This document shows, one piece after another, positions 47,089-59,681 of a DNA stretch of 64,000 nucleotides. The notes under the pieces are model-generated. The model was given only the letters and a program-made list of their open reading frames with translations. It did no database searches and had not been told where the DNA came from. A program made the position numbers and the translations under genes. This stretch comes from Clavulina sp. PMI_390 (taxonomy: Eukaryota > Basidiomycota > Agaricomycetes > Cantharellales > Hydnaceae): positions 2,713 to 66,712 of the forward strand of contig WIDE01000024.1 in assembly GCA_015039315.1 (NCBI GenBank), written 5' to 3'. Every line of letters starts with the position of its first letter. Position 1 is the first letter of the stretch.

Positions 47089-49193
47089 ATGTCCACATCG
47101 AACGAGCCCATAACGGCCCACAACGGGGTCGTCGACCTCGAAGGCCAGGCAGTAGATATTACTGCATCTAGATACGAAGAGGCTTCTGAAGGATCAGTGC
47201 AGACCAAACTTGGCTCAGGTGCCTCTTCTCCAAAGCTATCCGAGAAGCAGCTGCCAATCACCAACTTGAATGGCGAGCGTGACCCTGCATTCCTCGTCAC
47301 TTGGGACGGACCAAACGACCCGTTAAATCCTATGGTAAGCATCTTCAGTGATAGGGGACTTCCCGTTAATATGATAACGCAGCTACTGACATATTCTTCA
47401 TTTGTGGCTCTGTGTTACAGAATTGGTCTAGTGCTAAGCGCTGGTACCATGTAGTCCTGGGAACAACGCTGTCGATTCTGACGAGTATCGCGAGTTCATC
47501 TCCTTCTGGGATCTCACCAGATCTGGAGAAGGCATTCGGGTTCTCGAGCGAAGTGGCTACTCTCTTGATCTCAGTCTACCTTATTGGCTTCACCTTGTGA
47601 GTCCTGCTCCCCAGCCATTCAACTTGCCAATTACTAAATATTGATTCCTCGCTTATAGCGGTCCCATGTTCTGGTCTCCTGCTTCAGAAGTCTATGGTCG
47701 ACGATCGATATCCGTCATCACTGTCATCCTGTTTTCGATTTTCCAAGTGGCTTGCGCACTAGCCAAGAATACAGCATCAATCATCATCTTCCGACTTATC
47801 TCTGGAGCCATTGGTATTGCTCCCCTGGCGAACGCTCCTGCCGTCATTAGTGACGTGACCAGTCCCCTGGAGCGAGCAACTGGCATGAGCATCTTCATGG
47901 TAAGTAATTTGCTACATTCTTAACTTGTAACACTTACTCATGATTTCTTCATTTAGCTTTCCCCTCTTGTAGGCCCTAGCATTGGCCCAGTCATCTCCGG
48001 CTTCATCCACAACTCGGGCACTGACTGGCGATGGGTGTTCTGGGTCCTATCAATAGCTGGCGCTTTCCTCTCCGTCCTTACTGTCTTCACATTCGATGAG
48101 ACCTTCGGCCCAACCGTCCTCGTAAAGAAGGCTGCCCACAAGCGGAAAGAGACTGGCGATGACCGGTGGTACGCAGCACTTGAGGCCAAGAAGATGCCTA
48201 TCGGGCAGACCGCCAAGGAAATTTTCATCAAGCCTTGGGAAATCTTCTTCCAGGAGCCGATTCTCCTCGCGATCCATTCTTACATGACTGTAAGTATTTT
48301 TTCACATGGCGATATCAGCCTCGTGCACATTTTCCCTGACATCATTCATACCTATTAGTTCCAATACGCTCTGCTGTACCTCAACTTCGAGTCCTACCCT
48401 GTTGTGTTCATTCTGGAGAAACATTATTCCATTGGAGTTGGCTCTCTTACTTTCTTGGGCATTCTTGTTGGCGGTGTCATCGCCATCTTGACGGTATGTG
48501 GCTTGTTTATTTTGCCTAGCAGAAGGCCAGGTCTCTGATCAACCTAATTACCCGCACCACAGGTCATTTATATCGCTGGCCCGAAGTACGCGGCACTCAT
48601 GAAGCAGCTCGCTCCAAATCCGCCACCCCCTGAAGCTCGTCTGGGTTTGACAAAGATTGGCTCTGTGCTCTTCACGATTAGCCTCTTCATCTTTGGGTGG
48701 ACGTCGTACCCTGGTCTCACATGGGTCGGACCTACCGTGGCGGGTGGACTGTTTGCGTTCTCAATCGCCTTCACTTTCGTATGTGGCTTCCTATCTCATT
48801 TATATATGCAATGCAACGATACTGATCCGCCATCCCTATCCTTGCTCTGTTAGATCTCGATGACCTCGTATGTCGTTGATGCTTATCTCCAAATCACTGC
48901 TTCCGCTCTCGCGACCCAAGTCGTGTTGCGAAGCTTGGCTGCTGCCGGCCTTCCAGTAAGTTCCCAATTTCCAATCAATCTATAAATGGTAGAGCCAGCT
49001 ACTGACCGACATATATTTGTCCCGCCCCGTACAGCTTGTCGCCCGCCAGATGTACACCAAGTTAACACCTCGTTGGGCAGCAAGTCTTCTCGGCTTTGTC
49101 TCGCTTGCGATGGTCCCCATCCCATGGCTGCTTGAGCGCTATGGCCCATATCTCCGATCCAAGTCACGATACGTCCCGAACAAGCGAGTCTAA
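47089..49193 (+). CDS. MFS drug/polyamine-type exporter (DHA1), copy 2
   Basis: Eight exons (47089-47334, 47421-47596, 47659-47899, 47957-48289, 48359-48493, 48563-48778, 48854-48955, 49035-49193) give 535 residues. Exons 2-5 and 7 have exactly the lengths of copy 1, and the 216-nt exon 6 equals copy 1 exons 6 and 7 joined. Motifs: WDGPNDPLNPMNWSSAKRW, GPMFWSPASEVYGRR, FRLISGAIGIAPL, GPSIGPVISGFIHNSG, ending RYGPYLRSKSRYVPNKRV. It is much closer to copy 3 than to copy 1. Expected to sit in the plasma membrane as a proton antiporter; substrate unknown. Confidence 0.92.
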
Positions 49194-50268
49194 GCCACCA
49201 GACCCGCATGTCTATCGAGCTCCATGATCCACAACTTTTGCCTTCTCGGCATATAATGATCCGCTAACGATTCCCCCACCCCACTCCCTCCGCCATATAT
49301 TGTGACATCTGTCTTCTTGGACTTCTCTTGCTAATCTCAGCTGAACCATGCTTTCGCTATCCCACTTTCGCCCTCCCTGGCTCCTCCCCTCTCCTTACAC
49401 GCGAGCTTAGAATTCGCACACGTCAATCCATTACGATATCCTGTCTGTCAATTCGTTTGTCCTTAATCATCCATTACCCTTACGTATACAAGGTGCCATA
49501 CAATACACTAGTCGTGCTGATATATTTCGCCTTGCGTGATGATGCTGCTGTGAAACTCGGCGTGGTCCGGGAATTATCAGTCTCCTAGGGTGGCCATGTA
49601 CGGCGCATGATACCAAAAAGGGTGCCTTTGGTGGCAAGTAGGTAGTATGAGTCACCCGGGTTTGGAAGGAGGATCAACCGTTGCGTCTTGCATTTGCATT
49701 AGCATGCGCTGAACGGAAGCCACACCCTGGTCATCATGCCACCAATATGCCACCTGCACGTCGCCAACGTCGCTGGAGCTAATACGTTACCAACGTTAAT
49801 GTTCCCCTTATTCGCCTCTGACTCACCCAGATTTTCATTTGGGGAGGCTTTTTATAGCAACTAAGCGTGCATACTTTGGGTCGTGCTTGGCGAGTGCACC
49901 GTACCCTTGCCTGAAGCTCCAAATGGCCACTTAACTCAAGTTCAGCTACAAGAACATGGAAGTCGACCCAGTCCCAGAATCTTGGGTACAGCCGGCGGCT
50001 CAAGACCGGAGAAACCGACGTTCGAGGAGTCGTTTCTCGTACTGTATTGTGCGTTCGGATGTGGCTGCGCAAACATGAATCATCAGTCAGCCCGCCGGAA
50101 ACGGACAGTGCGCTCGTTCGCCAGATCTGGCCTTGTCGCTCACCCTTGGCAGCTCGCAGACATCTACCGCCCTCGTGTCAATCAGACCCCGGTATCAGAA
50201 AGAGAGCGCGGTCGTCAAAACCTCGACTTAAACATGCCTGCAGGATGAAGCCTGAGGTCCGATTCCGT

Positions 50269-50300
50269 CGCAGCTTTTTCATAACCGCATTCATAGCAAG
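50269..50300 (+). promoter_or_regulatory. Conserved upstream block of MFS copy 3
   Basis: CGCAGCTTTTTCATAACCGC then ATTCATAGCAA, the counterpart of 46654-46685 before copy 2. Confidence 0.45.
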
Positions 50301-50491
50301 AAAATAACTCTCTAGTTCATCTAACGAACTCTACTCGTCAACGATGATTCTATTCATACAGTGTTCTACGTGACACATGCGGCTAAGCATGATGAACGCA
50401 CCTCTTCTCGGATCAGGATCTGCCAGCGTAGCTTAGAGGTGCTTAAGCCTCCAGAGGCTGCTGCCCTATTACTCATGTTACCGGCCATGTT

Positions 50492-50522
50492 CTTTTTATA
50501 CCCTCTGAACCCTGCGGTCTGA
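50492..50522 (+). promoter_or_regulatory. TATA-containing core promoter block of MFS copy 3
   Basis: CTTTTTATACCC followed by TGAACCCTGCGGTCT, matching the copy 2 block at 46861-46892. Confidence 0.5.
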
Positions 50523-50746
50523 GCTTTGTCAGACGCTGCCGCAGAGCCCCCCTTCCCCCTCTGCCTGTCTTAACCCCAGCGCTCCTCTCTCTTTGAGCTG
50601 CCTCCATCCTTCGCTACCCCCGCACCGCTGTCCAACCGTGCGCGCGCACACACCCAAGACGGTCACTTGGCGCATTGACTAGTTTCAGCTGCTATAGTAG
50701 CCGAGAACATCTACCCTGAAGACGGCCCCGCACTCTTCTTTGCATA

Positions 50747-52946
50747 ATGTCGGCAATCAACGAGCCCGCAATGGCCCAGAACCCGGTAGTCGACCTCGAG
50801 GGGCAGACGGCCGATATCACGACCGCCAAGGATGAGGATATTTCAGATGCGTCTGTGTCTGTCCATACGAAACTCGGATCAGGCGCCCCATCTCCCAAGG
50901 CGGCTGAAAAGCAGCTGCCAATCACCAACTTGGATGGCGAGCGCGACCCCGCGTTCCTCGTCACTTGGGACGGACCAGACGATCCTGAGAACCCCATGGT
51001 ATGTCAGAAACTTTTTTCCCCTTGGCGACGAGAAGTGGCGGTGGCGGCCAATCCTGTTGAAATGTTAGATTTACAGTAAAGATGACTAACACACCTTCCT
51101 TCTATGGCTATGAATCACAGAATTGGTCTCGTGTGTCGCGCTGGTACCATGTGTGGCTGGGGACGATTCTTTCGATCCTCACGAGTATTGCCAGTTCATC
51201 ACCTACAGGTATTGCTCCGAATATGGAAAAGACATTTGGCTTCTCAAGCGAGGTGGCTACTGTCCTGATTTCGGTGTACCTCATTGGTTTCACATTGTGA
51301 GGAATTATCTCCCGAAATTATTCACTCCCGTGACTAAACCTCCCAATGTTGCCAACAGCGGCCCTATGTTCTGGTCCCCAGCCTCAGAGGTTTACGGTCG
51401 ACGATGGATTTCCATTATCACTGTCATCTTGTTTTCGATTTTCCAAGTGGCTTGCGCACTGGCTAAGAATACGGCATCTATTATCATTTTCCGACTCATC
51501 TCTGGGGCTATTGGTATTGCGCCACTAGCAAACGCGCCTGCTATCGTTAGTGATGTGACACAAGCGCATGAGCGAGCGACAGGCATGAGCATTTTCATGG
51601 TAAGATACATATTTTAGTCATCTTCCTGGCATTTCCTCACTTAATTATCGATTTAGCTCTCGCCCCTCGTCGGCCCCAGTATCGGACCTGTCATTTCCGG
51701 TTTCATCCACAACTCAGGCACTGACTGGCGATGGGTGTTCTGGGTGCTTTCCATGGCTGGTGCCTTCCTTTCCGTTGTCACTATCTTCACGTTCCACGAG
51801 ACCTATGCCCCTACGGTCCTCGTGCACAAGGCAGCGCGCAAGAGGAAAGAAACTGGCGACGACCGGTGGTACGCAGCTCTTGAGGCTAAGCACGTGCCTT
51901 TGGCGCAGACGGCCCAGGCTATCTTTGTTAAGCCTTGGGAAATCCTTGTCCGGGAGCCCATCCTCATCGCGATCCATACCTACATTGCTGTGAGTTGCAG
52001 TTTCCATCTAGCTTGCCGTTGCTGCTACCTACTCGGAATACAGTTGGCTGACAAACTCGTCCTCTTAGTTCCAATACGCCCTATTGTACCTTAACTTCCA
52101 ATCTTACCCTGTTGTGTTCATCTTCGAGAAGCATTACTCTATCGGAGTCGGCTCTCTTACCTTCTTGGGTATCCTTGTTGGTGGCGTCATTGCCATTGGA
52201 GCAGTGCGTATCTCTATTCCACTCTGATTGAGCCTCCAGTTTATTGACGGCTACATCCTCTAACCCAAATGAAATGTTCGTAATATCAGGTGATCTTCGT
52301 CTTTGGGCCAAAGTATATGAAGCTTGTCAAATCCTATGCGCCAAACCCAGCACCACCCGAATCTCGCCTGGGTCTGACGAAGATTGGCTCAGTGCTTTTC
52401 ACAGTCAGTCTGTTCATCTTTGCCTGGACATCATACCCTGGGTTGTCGTGGGTTGGGCCTACTGTTGCGGGTGGTGTCTTTGCGTTCTCTATCGCATGCA
52501 CTTTTGTACGTCAACATTACTGCTCAAGCTATACTTCTATTCATCGAATCGACACTAATTCTTCCACACCCCTACACCCGCCTTATCTTTATTCTATTTA
52601 GATTTCGCTGACCGCGTATATCGTGGATGTTTATCTCCAAGTCACCGCTTCAGCACTCGCGACACAAGTCGTAACGCGCAGTCTTGCCGCTGCCGGCCTT
52701 CCCGTACGTCTACAGCGTTCACTATCCTCGAACTCAAATCAATTTACTGATAATACTCCATGCATTCCCTTCGTTTGTTCTACACAGCTCGTCGCTCGCC
52801 AGATGTACGAAACCCTGACGCCCCGCTGGGCATCTTCCCTCCTCGGATTTGTCTCCCTCGTATTACTCCCCACCCCCTGGCTGCTCGAGCGCTATGGCCC
52901 TTATCTCCGATCCAAGTCACGATATGTGCCAAACAAGCGAGTTTGA
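50747..52946 (+). CDS. MFS drug/polyamine-type exporter (DHA1), copy 3
   Basis: Eight exons give 537 residues with the same exon lengths as copy 2 (second to seventh: 176, 241, 333, 135, 216, 102 nt). Motifs: WDGPDDPENPMNWSRVSRW, GPMFWSPASEVYGRR, FRLISGAIGIAPL, GPSIGPVISGFIHNSG and the end RSKSRYVPNKRV. The N-terminal tail (INEPAMAQNPVVDLEGQTAD) also aligns with copy 2, so the two arose by recent duplication. Predicted plasma-membrane exporter of unknown substrate; duplication of DHA1 genes often reflects selection for tolerance to xenobiotics or own metabolites, which is inference here. Confidence 0.92.
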
Positions 52947-54481
52947 TTTAAGCATGTATGGAGAACTGCATGCAACCTTTTGCATTGTCCGGTACCATCC
53001 ATTCTGCTTTTCTCTGCCCCATACCATACATTAGATAATGATTCTTTCACGATTCCCAGTTTCTCGCCTTGCGTATCCTGTGGTGGTTAATCCTTTCTTC
53101 GCCGCTTCATTGGCTCTGATATTCCGCTTTCGCATATTGCTATCGCTTTCTCGCATTCGTAGTTCTCCTTCCCCTTTATTACCCATCTTCGTGTGCACAA
53201 GAATCCCCCCTCCTGGCACCGAATCCCTCTCTGTAGCTACTGATGTCGTTCACGACTCCCAATAAACCAACTTGACGCAAATCACAGGCTTTATTGTCCA
53301 GAAAATCAATGAAAATGGTATACCGCCCACAATTCATGTCATTGTCGTTAAAGACACAGGGTGTTGAGCACGACTTGGAAACTACTTCAGCCATGGTCAC
53401 TGTTGTGACTACCACCCCGTTGGAGAGTATTTGACATCTGACTCGCTACATCCGTGGACGGAGCTGAGCTATTTCGGACGCGCAAAAGAAACTAGCTGCA
53501 TCGCCTCCTCTTGATTTCACGAATGCCGGGACCGATGGGGAAGCAGGACGCCAAGTGCCAAAGAGATGCCCGTCGCTGGCCCTGACACCAAGCAGTAGGC
53601 GCCCAGAGACGATTCGCCCACTGAAAATCATTCCAATTCCTTGGCTTTGCTTTGCATGGATCTACCACCACGTGGATATAAAAAGAGACAAACTCGAAAA
53701 TCCTCTCCCTCGCAACTGCCCGAGTCACTCAGTACAACCACGTTGTCCGCAATTAAGAACTGAACAGCCCGTCCCCCGACGGTTCCGTCATAATATTCTT
53801 CGGCCTCGGGCACCTACAGGGCGTGTTTCACAGTCTCCGTACGTGCCGTGCATTTTCCGTTCCATAGTTACTAGTAGGACGGCAGTCGATGTGGATAGGT
53901 TGAACCCTCGGAAAACTCGGCCACGAGCTCTGATGGCAACTAAGCACTGGCGAGCAGATATTCCTTCTCCTTGTGGGACTCTCGTGCGCGTGGTGCTCAC
54001 CCGAATTGCAGCATGCATGTGAGTTTATGTGATAATTATGTCGAGAAGCAGGGCGGGAGGCGGTCATAGTAGGCGATTGGATTCTGAGATCGGATTTATT
54101 CATTGACGATATACGATCGAGCTGCTCACTGTATAGTTACGGTATTTCTGTTTCACATTGAGATTCACCAATATACAGTCCAAAACTGCGGTCTGATTCA
54201 TCACTAGTACTCAAGAGCGTGGTTCACGCAAAAAGCCCTCGTTGAACAGAGGTTATACGACTTGACAATTTCTTTTTTGATTGCACACAAAAATAACTAT
54301 AGTGACCCAAAAGAAAACCTCGGCTGACAATTTCAATGGCCGGGACATCGAATGAACGAGGAGGATTGATAGAATAATAAAATAAAGTTCAGAGACTGGA
54401 GTTGTCGGAGGTGGAGAGGCACTTCTTTTTGCCGCCATCAAGGGCGGGATTGGGGCTTCGCGAAGGCAATGATCGTAGTTC
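52947..54481. other. Intergenic region
   Basis: 1.53 kb between MFS copy 3 and DUF3455 copy 2. A TATA-like GATATAAAAAG at about 53684-53694 on the plus strand is followed by pyrimidine-rich sequence, but no frame after it (e.g. the 155-codon frame at 53555-54022) is recognisable. Either a decayed gene or chance. Confidence 0.4.
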
Positions 54482-55553
54482 TTAATAGAACCCTGCGATG
54501 ATAGAGCGGTCCTCGGTCAGCAGGTGTTGGAGTAAAGGGAATATAGCTCATGAAACCCATGACTCACAGTATTTCGCAGAGTAATCGACACTGAGGACGT
54601 TGGTATCGGTGCCGGGGGTGCAGGTCGCAGGGGGCTGGCCGAGCTGAGTATCCACACGGTAAACGGAGGTAGCGAGCGTCCCGACGATGTTGGTCAATTG
54701 CAACCACGCGACGTTGGCGCTTCCCTGAGGAGAGGTGATGGACTATGGAACGGAAAAAGCGAGGAGAAAAGGGAGGTAGTTAGCTTCGGAGTATCGGGAA
54801 AGGTGGAGTGCAGAAGGGATGAGACAGAAGACTTACAGCGGTCTTGCTCAGTACACTGGAGGCCCCAGTCTTAATCTGCTTGAACTCAGGATCCACGCCG
54901 GTTCCGTTATTAGGAGCCGTGACGAAGAAGTGCTGCACAATCGGGCTCTCCTTGGTAGCGAGAGTCTTCAAGAGAGTAGTAGCTGCGGCATTGCTGACGT
55001 TCATGAGGGGAGTGTTCACGGCGCAAGAGATATCAAAGAGATTGGCGACGGCGCCGATGCTGGTCCAAGTACCAGTGGAGCCACAAGTGTAGTTCTAATG
55101 AATTTGGGATAGGCTAAGTTCCTTGATCGAGGATAACAGCTTGAAGAACAGAAAGCTTACCTGGACACCAACACCTAGAGCCACGATCTTGGGGGCTCCC
55201 GAAGGAACTGCAAGGCCGCTTCCGTCAGTGACATCGATCTTGGCATTAGTGAGAGGGCAGCTGAGGCCAGGTGCGGTGAACGATGTCGGGAGAGCAGTCT
55301 GGATAGGGCCACCAGGGTTGGCAGTGCTCGTGGGGGTGGTTACATTCTGGATGGGCCCACCAGGGTTGGTGATAGCGACATTGCCAGGAGTCCCGGAGGT
55401 ACCCTTACCAGAGCCGGAGTTGCCGGAAGGACCAGGGCCACCTCGGCCAGAGTTTCCAGAAGGACCAGGGCCTCCGCTGCGGGGGTTTGAAGTGATGGGA
55501 GCCGCAATGATAGCGGGGGCAAAGAAAGTGAGGAGGATGGAGGAAAACAACAT
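54482..55553 (-). CDS. Secreted DUF3455-family protein, copy 2, with Gly/Pro repeat linker
   Basis: Four exons (55553-55161, 55094-54837, 54742-54568, 54492-54482) give 278 residues. The start MLFSSILLTFFAPAIIAAP is chosen over the upstream MTWIK because copy 3 opens the same way; it is a signal peptide. Unique to this copy is a 60-70-residue linker with two internal repeats: GGPGPSGNSG twice and NPGGPIQ twice. The domain then follows: IVALGVGVQ joined to NYTCGSTGTWTSIGAVANLFD, VQHFFVTAPNNGTGVDPEF, SITSPQGSANVAWLQL, SVYRVDTQLGQPPATC, and the usual YWFY end made across the last intron. TATAAATA lies on the minus strand at 55715-55722. Probably an extracellular or wall-associated protein; role unknown. 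Confidence 0.87.
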
Positions 55554-57401
55554 CTTGATCCAAGTCAATGAACGGGGTAAAGGTGGGAGAAGCGAACGAA
55601 GTAATAGATCAAAGAGAAGAACGAAAGGTGAAGCAGACCGGCTAGCTTCAGGAAAGAGAGATGGGGGACTGTGGTTGAGTGAGGAAAAAGACTACGGTCC
55701 GCGCACAAGTAGCATATTTATAGGTGAGCGCACCACTAGCTGGCCAAACTTTCACATTATGTCCGCGCCTTGAGGGAAGTCGTCAAGGTGTAACTGAGTT
55801 CGTCGGTGCCCGGTGAGGCCAAGGTGATTCCCACTCTATCTGTCATTAGACTCTATGACTCAAAGATTTAACGGCCTCGATCCGTTGGTGAGAGAATCGG
55901 CGAATCTTCTGATGGTCGCGTTTTTTCATAACGACCAATTATTGGAGTTGCCCCCCTGGGGTATAAGCAGGAGACTCGGCCTTGGCTCCGTTATTTCCGG
56001 CGGCCGTGAAAACAATCTTGTCCCTCCAGGCACAGTGGTGAGTGGAGTGGGTAGCTCATCGTCTTGGTTGGTGTTCGGCGCTCGAGTTCAGTAGTGTTTC
56101 TGCACAAGTGGCAATAGCAGTCCAAGTTGCAGTTCCAGAGTCTCGGTAACTGGGCGTTGTACAGCAGTCGTGTCGGTGGAAGCGACGGAGCGCCCAAGCT
56201 ATGGCACGCTCGTCTCGACACGGAGAAAACGAGGTGACGTCCGGCCCCCAGTTGGTGGAACTCCCGATCGCAGGGGCGAATCCAGGCCGAGACGGAGTGG
56301 TAGACACGGGCAGGTGATTTGCTGGAACGGTTGAAAATATTCACACTGACACAAGTGAGAGTGGGGTAGAAACCGATCATCTGGTGCAAGTTTCTCTCTC
56401 AGGAGTTTCCAGAGGAGGGTTTGGCAGACTCATCAGAAAAACTAGTCACTTTGTTCATGTTGGGCATGGCTCTTTGCACATGATGGTCGAGTTTTGTGCG
56501 GTGATAAGCTGGTTAATAGTTTAACAATTAAAATTCTAATCGAGATTGGGCGCTAAGAGGTGAACAATTCGTTGCTTGAAGGTGCCAGGGAGATTGCTGC
56601 CAACGTTTTACGCGGATGCGATTCTCGTCATGGTGATGTGCGGTTGGGTCCAATTTGCATAAGTTTGTGTTGATTACCTCAGTCGCCGCCGTGGGGGAAG
56701 TGCGACAGTCTCAATTGTCGCCCACGTGAGGATCACCATGGTTTTTGGGTAGATTCAATCATTTTCTTGCTCATGGAGACGGTATGGAACGTGGCGGACG
56801 GGGGTGCACACGGAAAGGGGCGTCTAATGTCAAGGTGCCTAAGCACATGCTTGGGAGGCCAACCTAACCCACTCACACATACATCCACCCCCGCTCAACA
56901 GCAGAAGTGTCCAGCGGCAGCACTACTCGACCGCAACGCCTGATCTCATTTGCGCCTTCTCTTCAGTTCTCCGCAATCTATTGTGAATCACCAGCGACTG
57001 AATTGGGACAGAGGTCGATCACGTTATCTCCTCTGGTTGCATCAAATCGTGGACTCCCCTCCTCTAACAACCACCTACAGATCTAACCCTGGGGTACAGC
57101 CTGTGTGAGCGAGCAGTGCCGGGCCTCCGACGCTGATCCTGATACTGTGCTTGGTATTGGAAATCACCTGAAGCAAGTCTTCCAGGCACTTTTCCTTTTT
57201 CTATCCCCCTCTTGCCACGCTTTATTGAGACTGCTGGCCAGACTCTGCCGAACCCCGCCGCGCGCTATATTCTCGCTTGAACTCAGTGGAGCTTCAGCCT
57301 TCCCGGTCCACTGTTTCGGGCTAGGGATTCCCCTGTTGCTAACCAGGCCACACACACTTGTCGATCCGTTTCCACCCACCACCATCTGAGCATTCTGAGC
57401 C
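55554..57401. other. Divergent intergenic region
   Basis: 1.85 kb between DUF3455 copy 2 (-) and the lectin-like membrane protein (+). The minus TATA box at 55715-55722 belongs to copy 2. Minus frames at 55991-56389 overlap each other and are not recognisable. No repeat seen. Confidence 0.5.
55715..55722 (-). promoter_or_regulatory. TATA box of DUF3455 copy 2
   Basis: TATAAATA on the minus strand, 162 bp before the start codon at 55553; the spacing is close to that of the TATA-like element of copy 1. Confidence 0.5.
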
Positions 57402-59681
57402 ATGGCCCAGAGGGTCAATATCTCCATCGACAGCCCGAGTCCCCTGCTGTCCTTGACTCCTGCTAGCTTATGGCGTCCTCTGAAGCCCGCTGATGATTCG
57501 AGCTATCTTTCCTACGCTAATGGTAGTACGGCAGCAGTAACAGGTTCGCATCACTTTCCACCCACCCTGGTCGCTTTCATTTTTGCTTCAACTCTCGCCC
57601 TCTTTTCTCACACACGGATGGCTAGGCTTCGCGGGAGTGGGAGCTACTGCAACTTTTTCGTTTAATGGGACAGGTGTTTGGTGTGTTCATTATCCACAAG
57701 TCGTCTGCATCGCAATTTTGCTCATTTTCTCTCATGCTTCGTCTCGGCATCATTTCATCCCCTCTAAAACTCTAGGGTCTACGGTGCTCACCGACCCAAC
57801 CACGGCTGGTACAATGTGACACGTAAGTCCTGGCGTCGCCCTGACGCGTCTGTTCCGTGCTCACCGTCGTCTCCGCAGTTGATGATCAGCCTGAGCAACC
57901 CTACTTCGGCCAAGGTGCAAATAGCTTCCAGCAGCTATTGTACAGCTCGTATGGCTTGGATGACGGCCCCCACACACTATCTATCTACAACACCGGCCCT
58001 GGGACGGACAACGGTGGGTAGTCTGTCTTCGGGTCGCAACCGCCGCGGCGTGCTTACAACGTCTTCATTAGACACCTCGCTCGTCTGGTTTGATATTGAC
58101 TGGATTACATATGAGACGTCTCTGCCTGCTCCTGCTTCTACATCTACTTTTGGAGACGCTCTGAATACCACAACGTTCTCCTCCACCGACACCCACATAG
58201 CTTATCAGCCGAGTGCGGATGTATGGCTCGCGTCGACGTACATCAATTCTGCTGGTGACACTATCACTACTCGTACGACCCAAACTACATCAGCCTCTGC
58301 AAACTTGAACTTTACGGTACCAAGCGGTGCGGGTAAAGGCGCTGGTAAGCCTCTGCGTTTTCTGTCCTCGCTTAATCGGATTTCCGACTGATGTCTATTC
58401 TTGGCAATAATTGTTCCCAGTGGCTATATACGGCGATATGGACACCACACATGGCAACTACCAGGTCTCACTAGCCCAAATTTCTCCTCAATCGATAACA
58501 CTCGTTGACAATAAGGGGTACCCGGGGCTTTATGGGTTCGACACGGTCCACGAACAAATGCTGTTCTATCAGGACGGACTCACTCCGAATGCAACTTATT
58601 CGCTTACTGTGGTAAACTCGCCCAGTGGGACAAGTACGGATGCCTTTGGTCTAGAATATATTCGGACATGGACTGTGGGGCAAGGCACTTCTGACGCGAC
58701 AAGTGGAGCACCTGGGTAAGTCACGTTTGTTCTTTCATTGAGTCAGGAGACTTCTCCACATGGTGCTCCTCCCATCACTGCCAATTGCTTTTACCTAATA
58801 CGATCAAGCATGCTGATGGTTGCTCATTCCCATTCAGTTCTACTACATCAACATCGCCCAAGTCTGGTGGCTCCAGTCATACAGGCGCGATCGTTGGAGG
58901 CGTTGTTGGAGGTATCTTGGGTCTGGCAATCATTTCTGCGCTCATCTTCTTCCTATCACGGAGAAATCGTGCGCCGCAGAATGATGCTGATCCTCTGGAG
59001 ACTAGCTCGGACGGCCAGAAACCGTATGAAGCATTCCCGTCTGGAGCGGCCGCAGGCGCAGCATTCGCCCCAGCGATGGCGCAGTATAACCAACATGGGC
59101 CAAATCCATCATGGGGCGGTGCGTATTCGCAAAATGGGACCCCTGAGACCCCGCAGTCGCAATCGTTCCCTACATCGTACGCACCAGCATTCCCGACTCC
59201 ATCAGTGGCTAGTGGACAAGCGCGGAGCCTCTCGCCAACGACAAACTACCCCGCTGAGAGTGTGTATGGTGGGTATGCTCCTACGGTATCGACGGCTGTG
59301 CCACGCCAGAGTGATGGCATGAGTACGATGTTCTCTCCCACATCCCTTGCACCTACACAACTTAGCGGTGGGACGGCCGCGAGCGTCAGGAATGATGGAG
59401 ACAGCGAGTTCCGCCGGGATGCGCGTCTCAAAGCGAGCTATGTCGCAGCCCACGCAGCAAACACTCAACCATCAATACACTCGACTCTCACATCCCCGAG
59501 CAACACTGACCGCGAGCTCCCCACTCCTCCCCTCCAAACGCTCTCACCAAAACCGATTAGACGTGCGGAGGACTTTGGCCTCCTCGCGTCGGCGTCGCCA
59601 CCTCCTGATGACCATCTTCTCCCGCCTGAATACGAAAATGCACGCCAACCTTGGGAGCGGCGGCGGGATGATGACGAATGA
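57402..59681 (+). CDS. Lectin-like single-pass membrane protein, copy 1
   Basis: Seven exons (57402-57543, 57626-57680, 57776-57822, 57879-58013, 58072-58344, 58421-58715, 58838-59681) give 596 residues. Two beta-rich ectodomain modules (first: GATATFSFNGTGVWVYGAHR and SLVWFDIDWITYE; second: VAIYGDMDTTHGNYQVSL and GLEYIRTWTVG) resemble the jelly-roll pair common in Agaricomycete surface proteins. A Ser/Thr/Gly-rich stalk leads to one membrane helix (AIVGGVVGGILGLAIISALI) followed by RRNR, then a long cytosolic tail with Pro/Ser-rich sequence and the end PPPEYENARQPWE. No cleavable signal peptide is obvious at MAQRVNISIDSPSPLL. Likely a plasma-membrane or wall-sensing protein; ligand unknown. 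A partial paralogue starts at 63698. Confidence 0.78.

Larger units (their letters stand above)
49194..50746. other. Intergenic region and promoter of MFS copy 3
   Basis: 1.55 kb. Promoter blocks shared with copy 2 are at 50269-50300, about 50387-50410 (GATGAACGCACC) and 50492-50522. A 121-codon plus frame at 49883-50248 has no recognisable content. Confidence 0.5.

Noticed and set aside
55991..56389. 132-codon minus frame with many Cys
   Set aside because: No signal peptide or family match, overlaps another frame of similar length, and lies in a promoter-like region.
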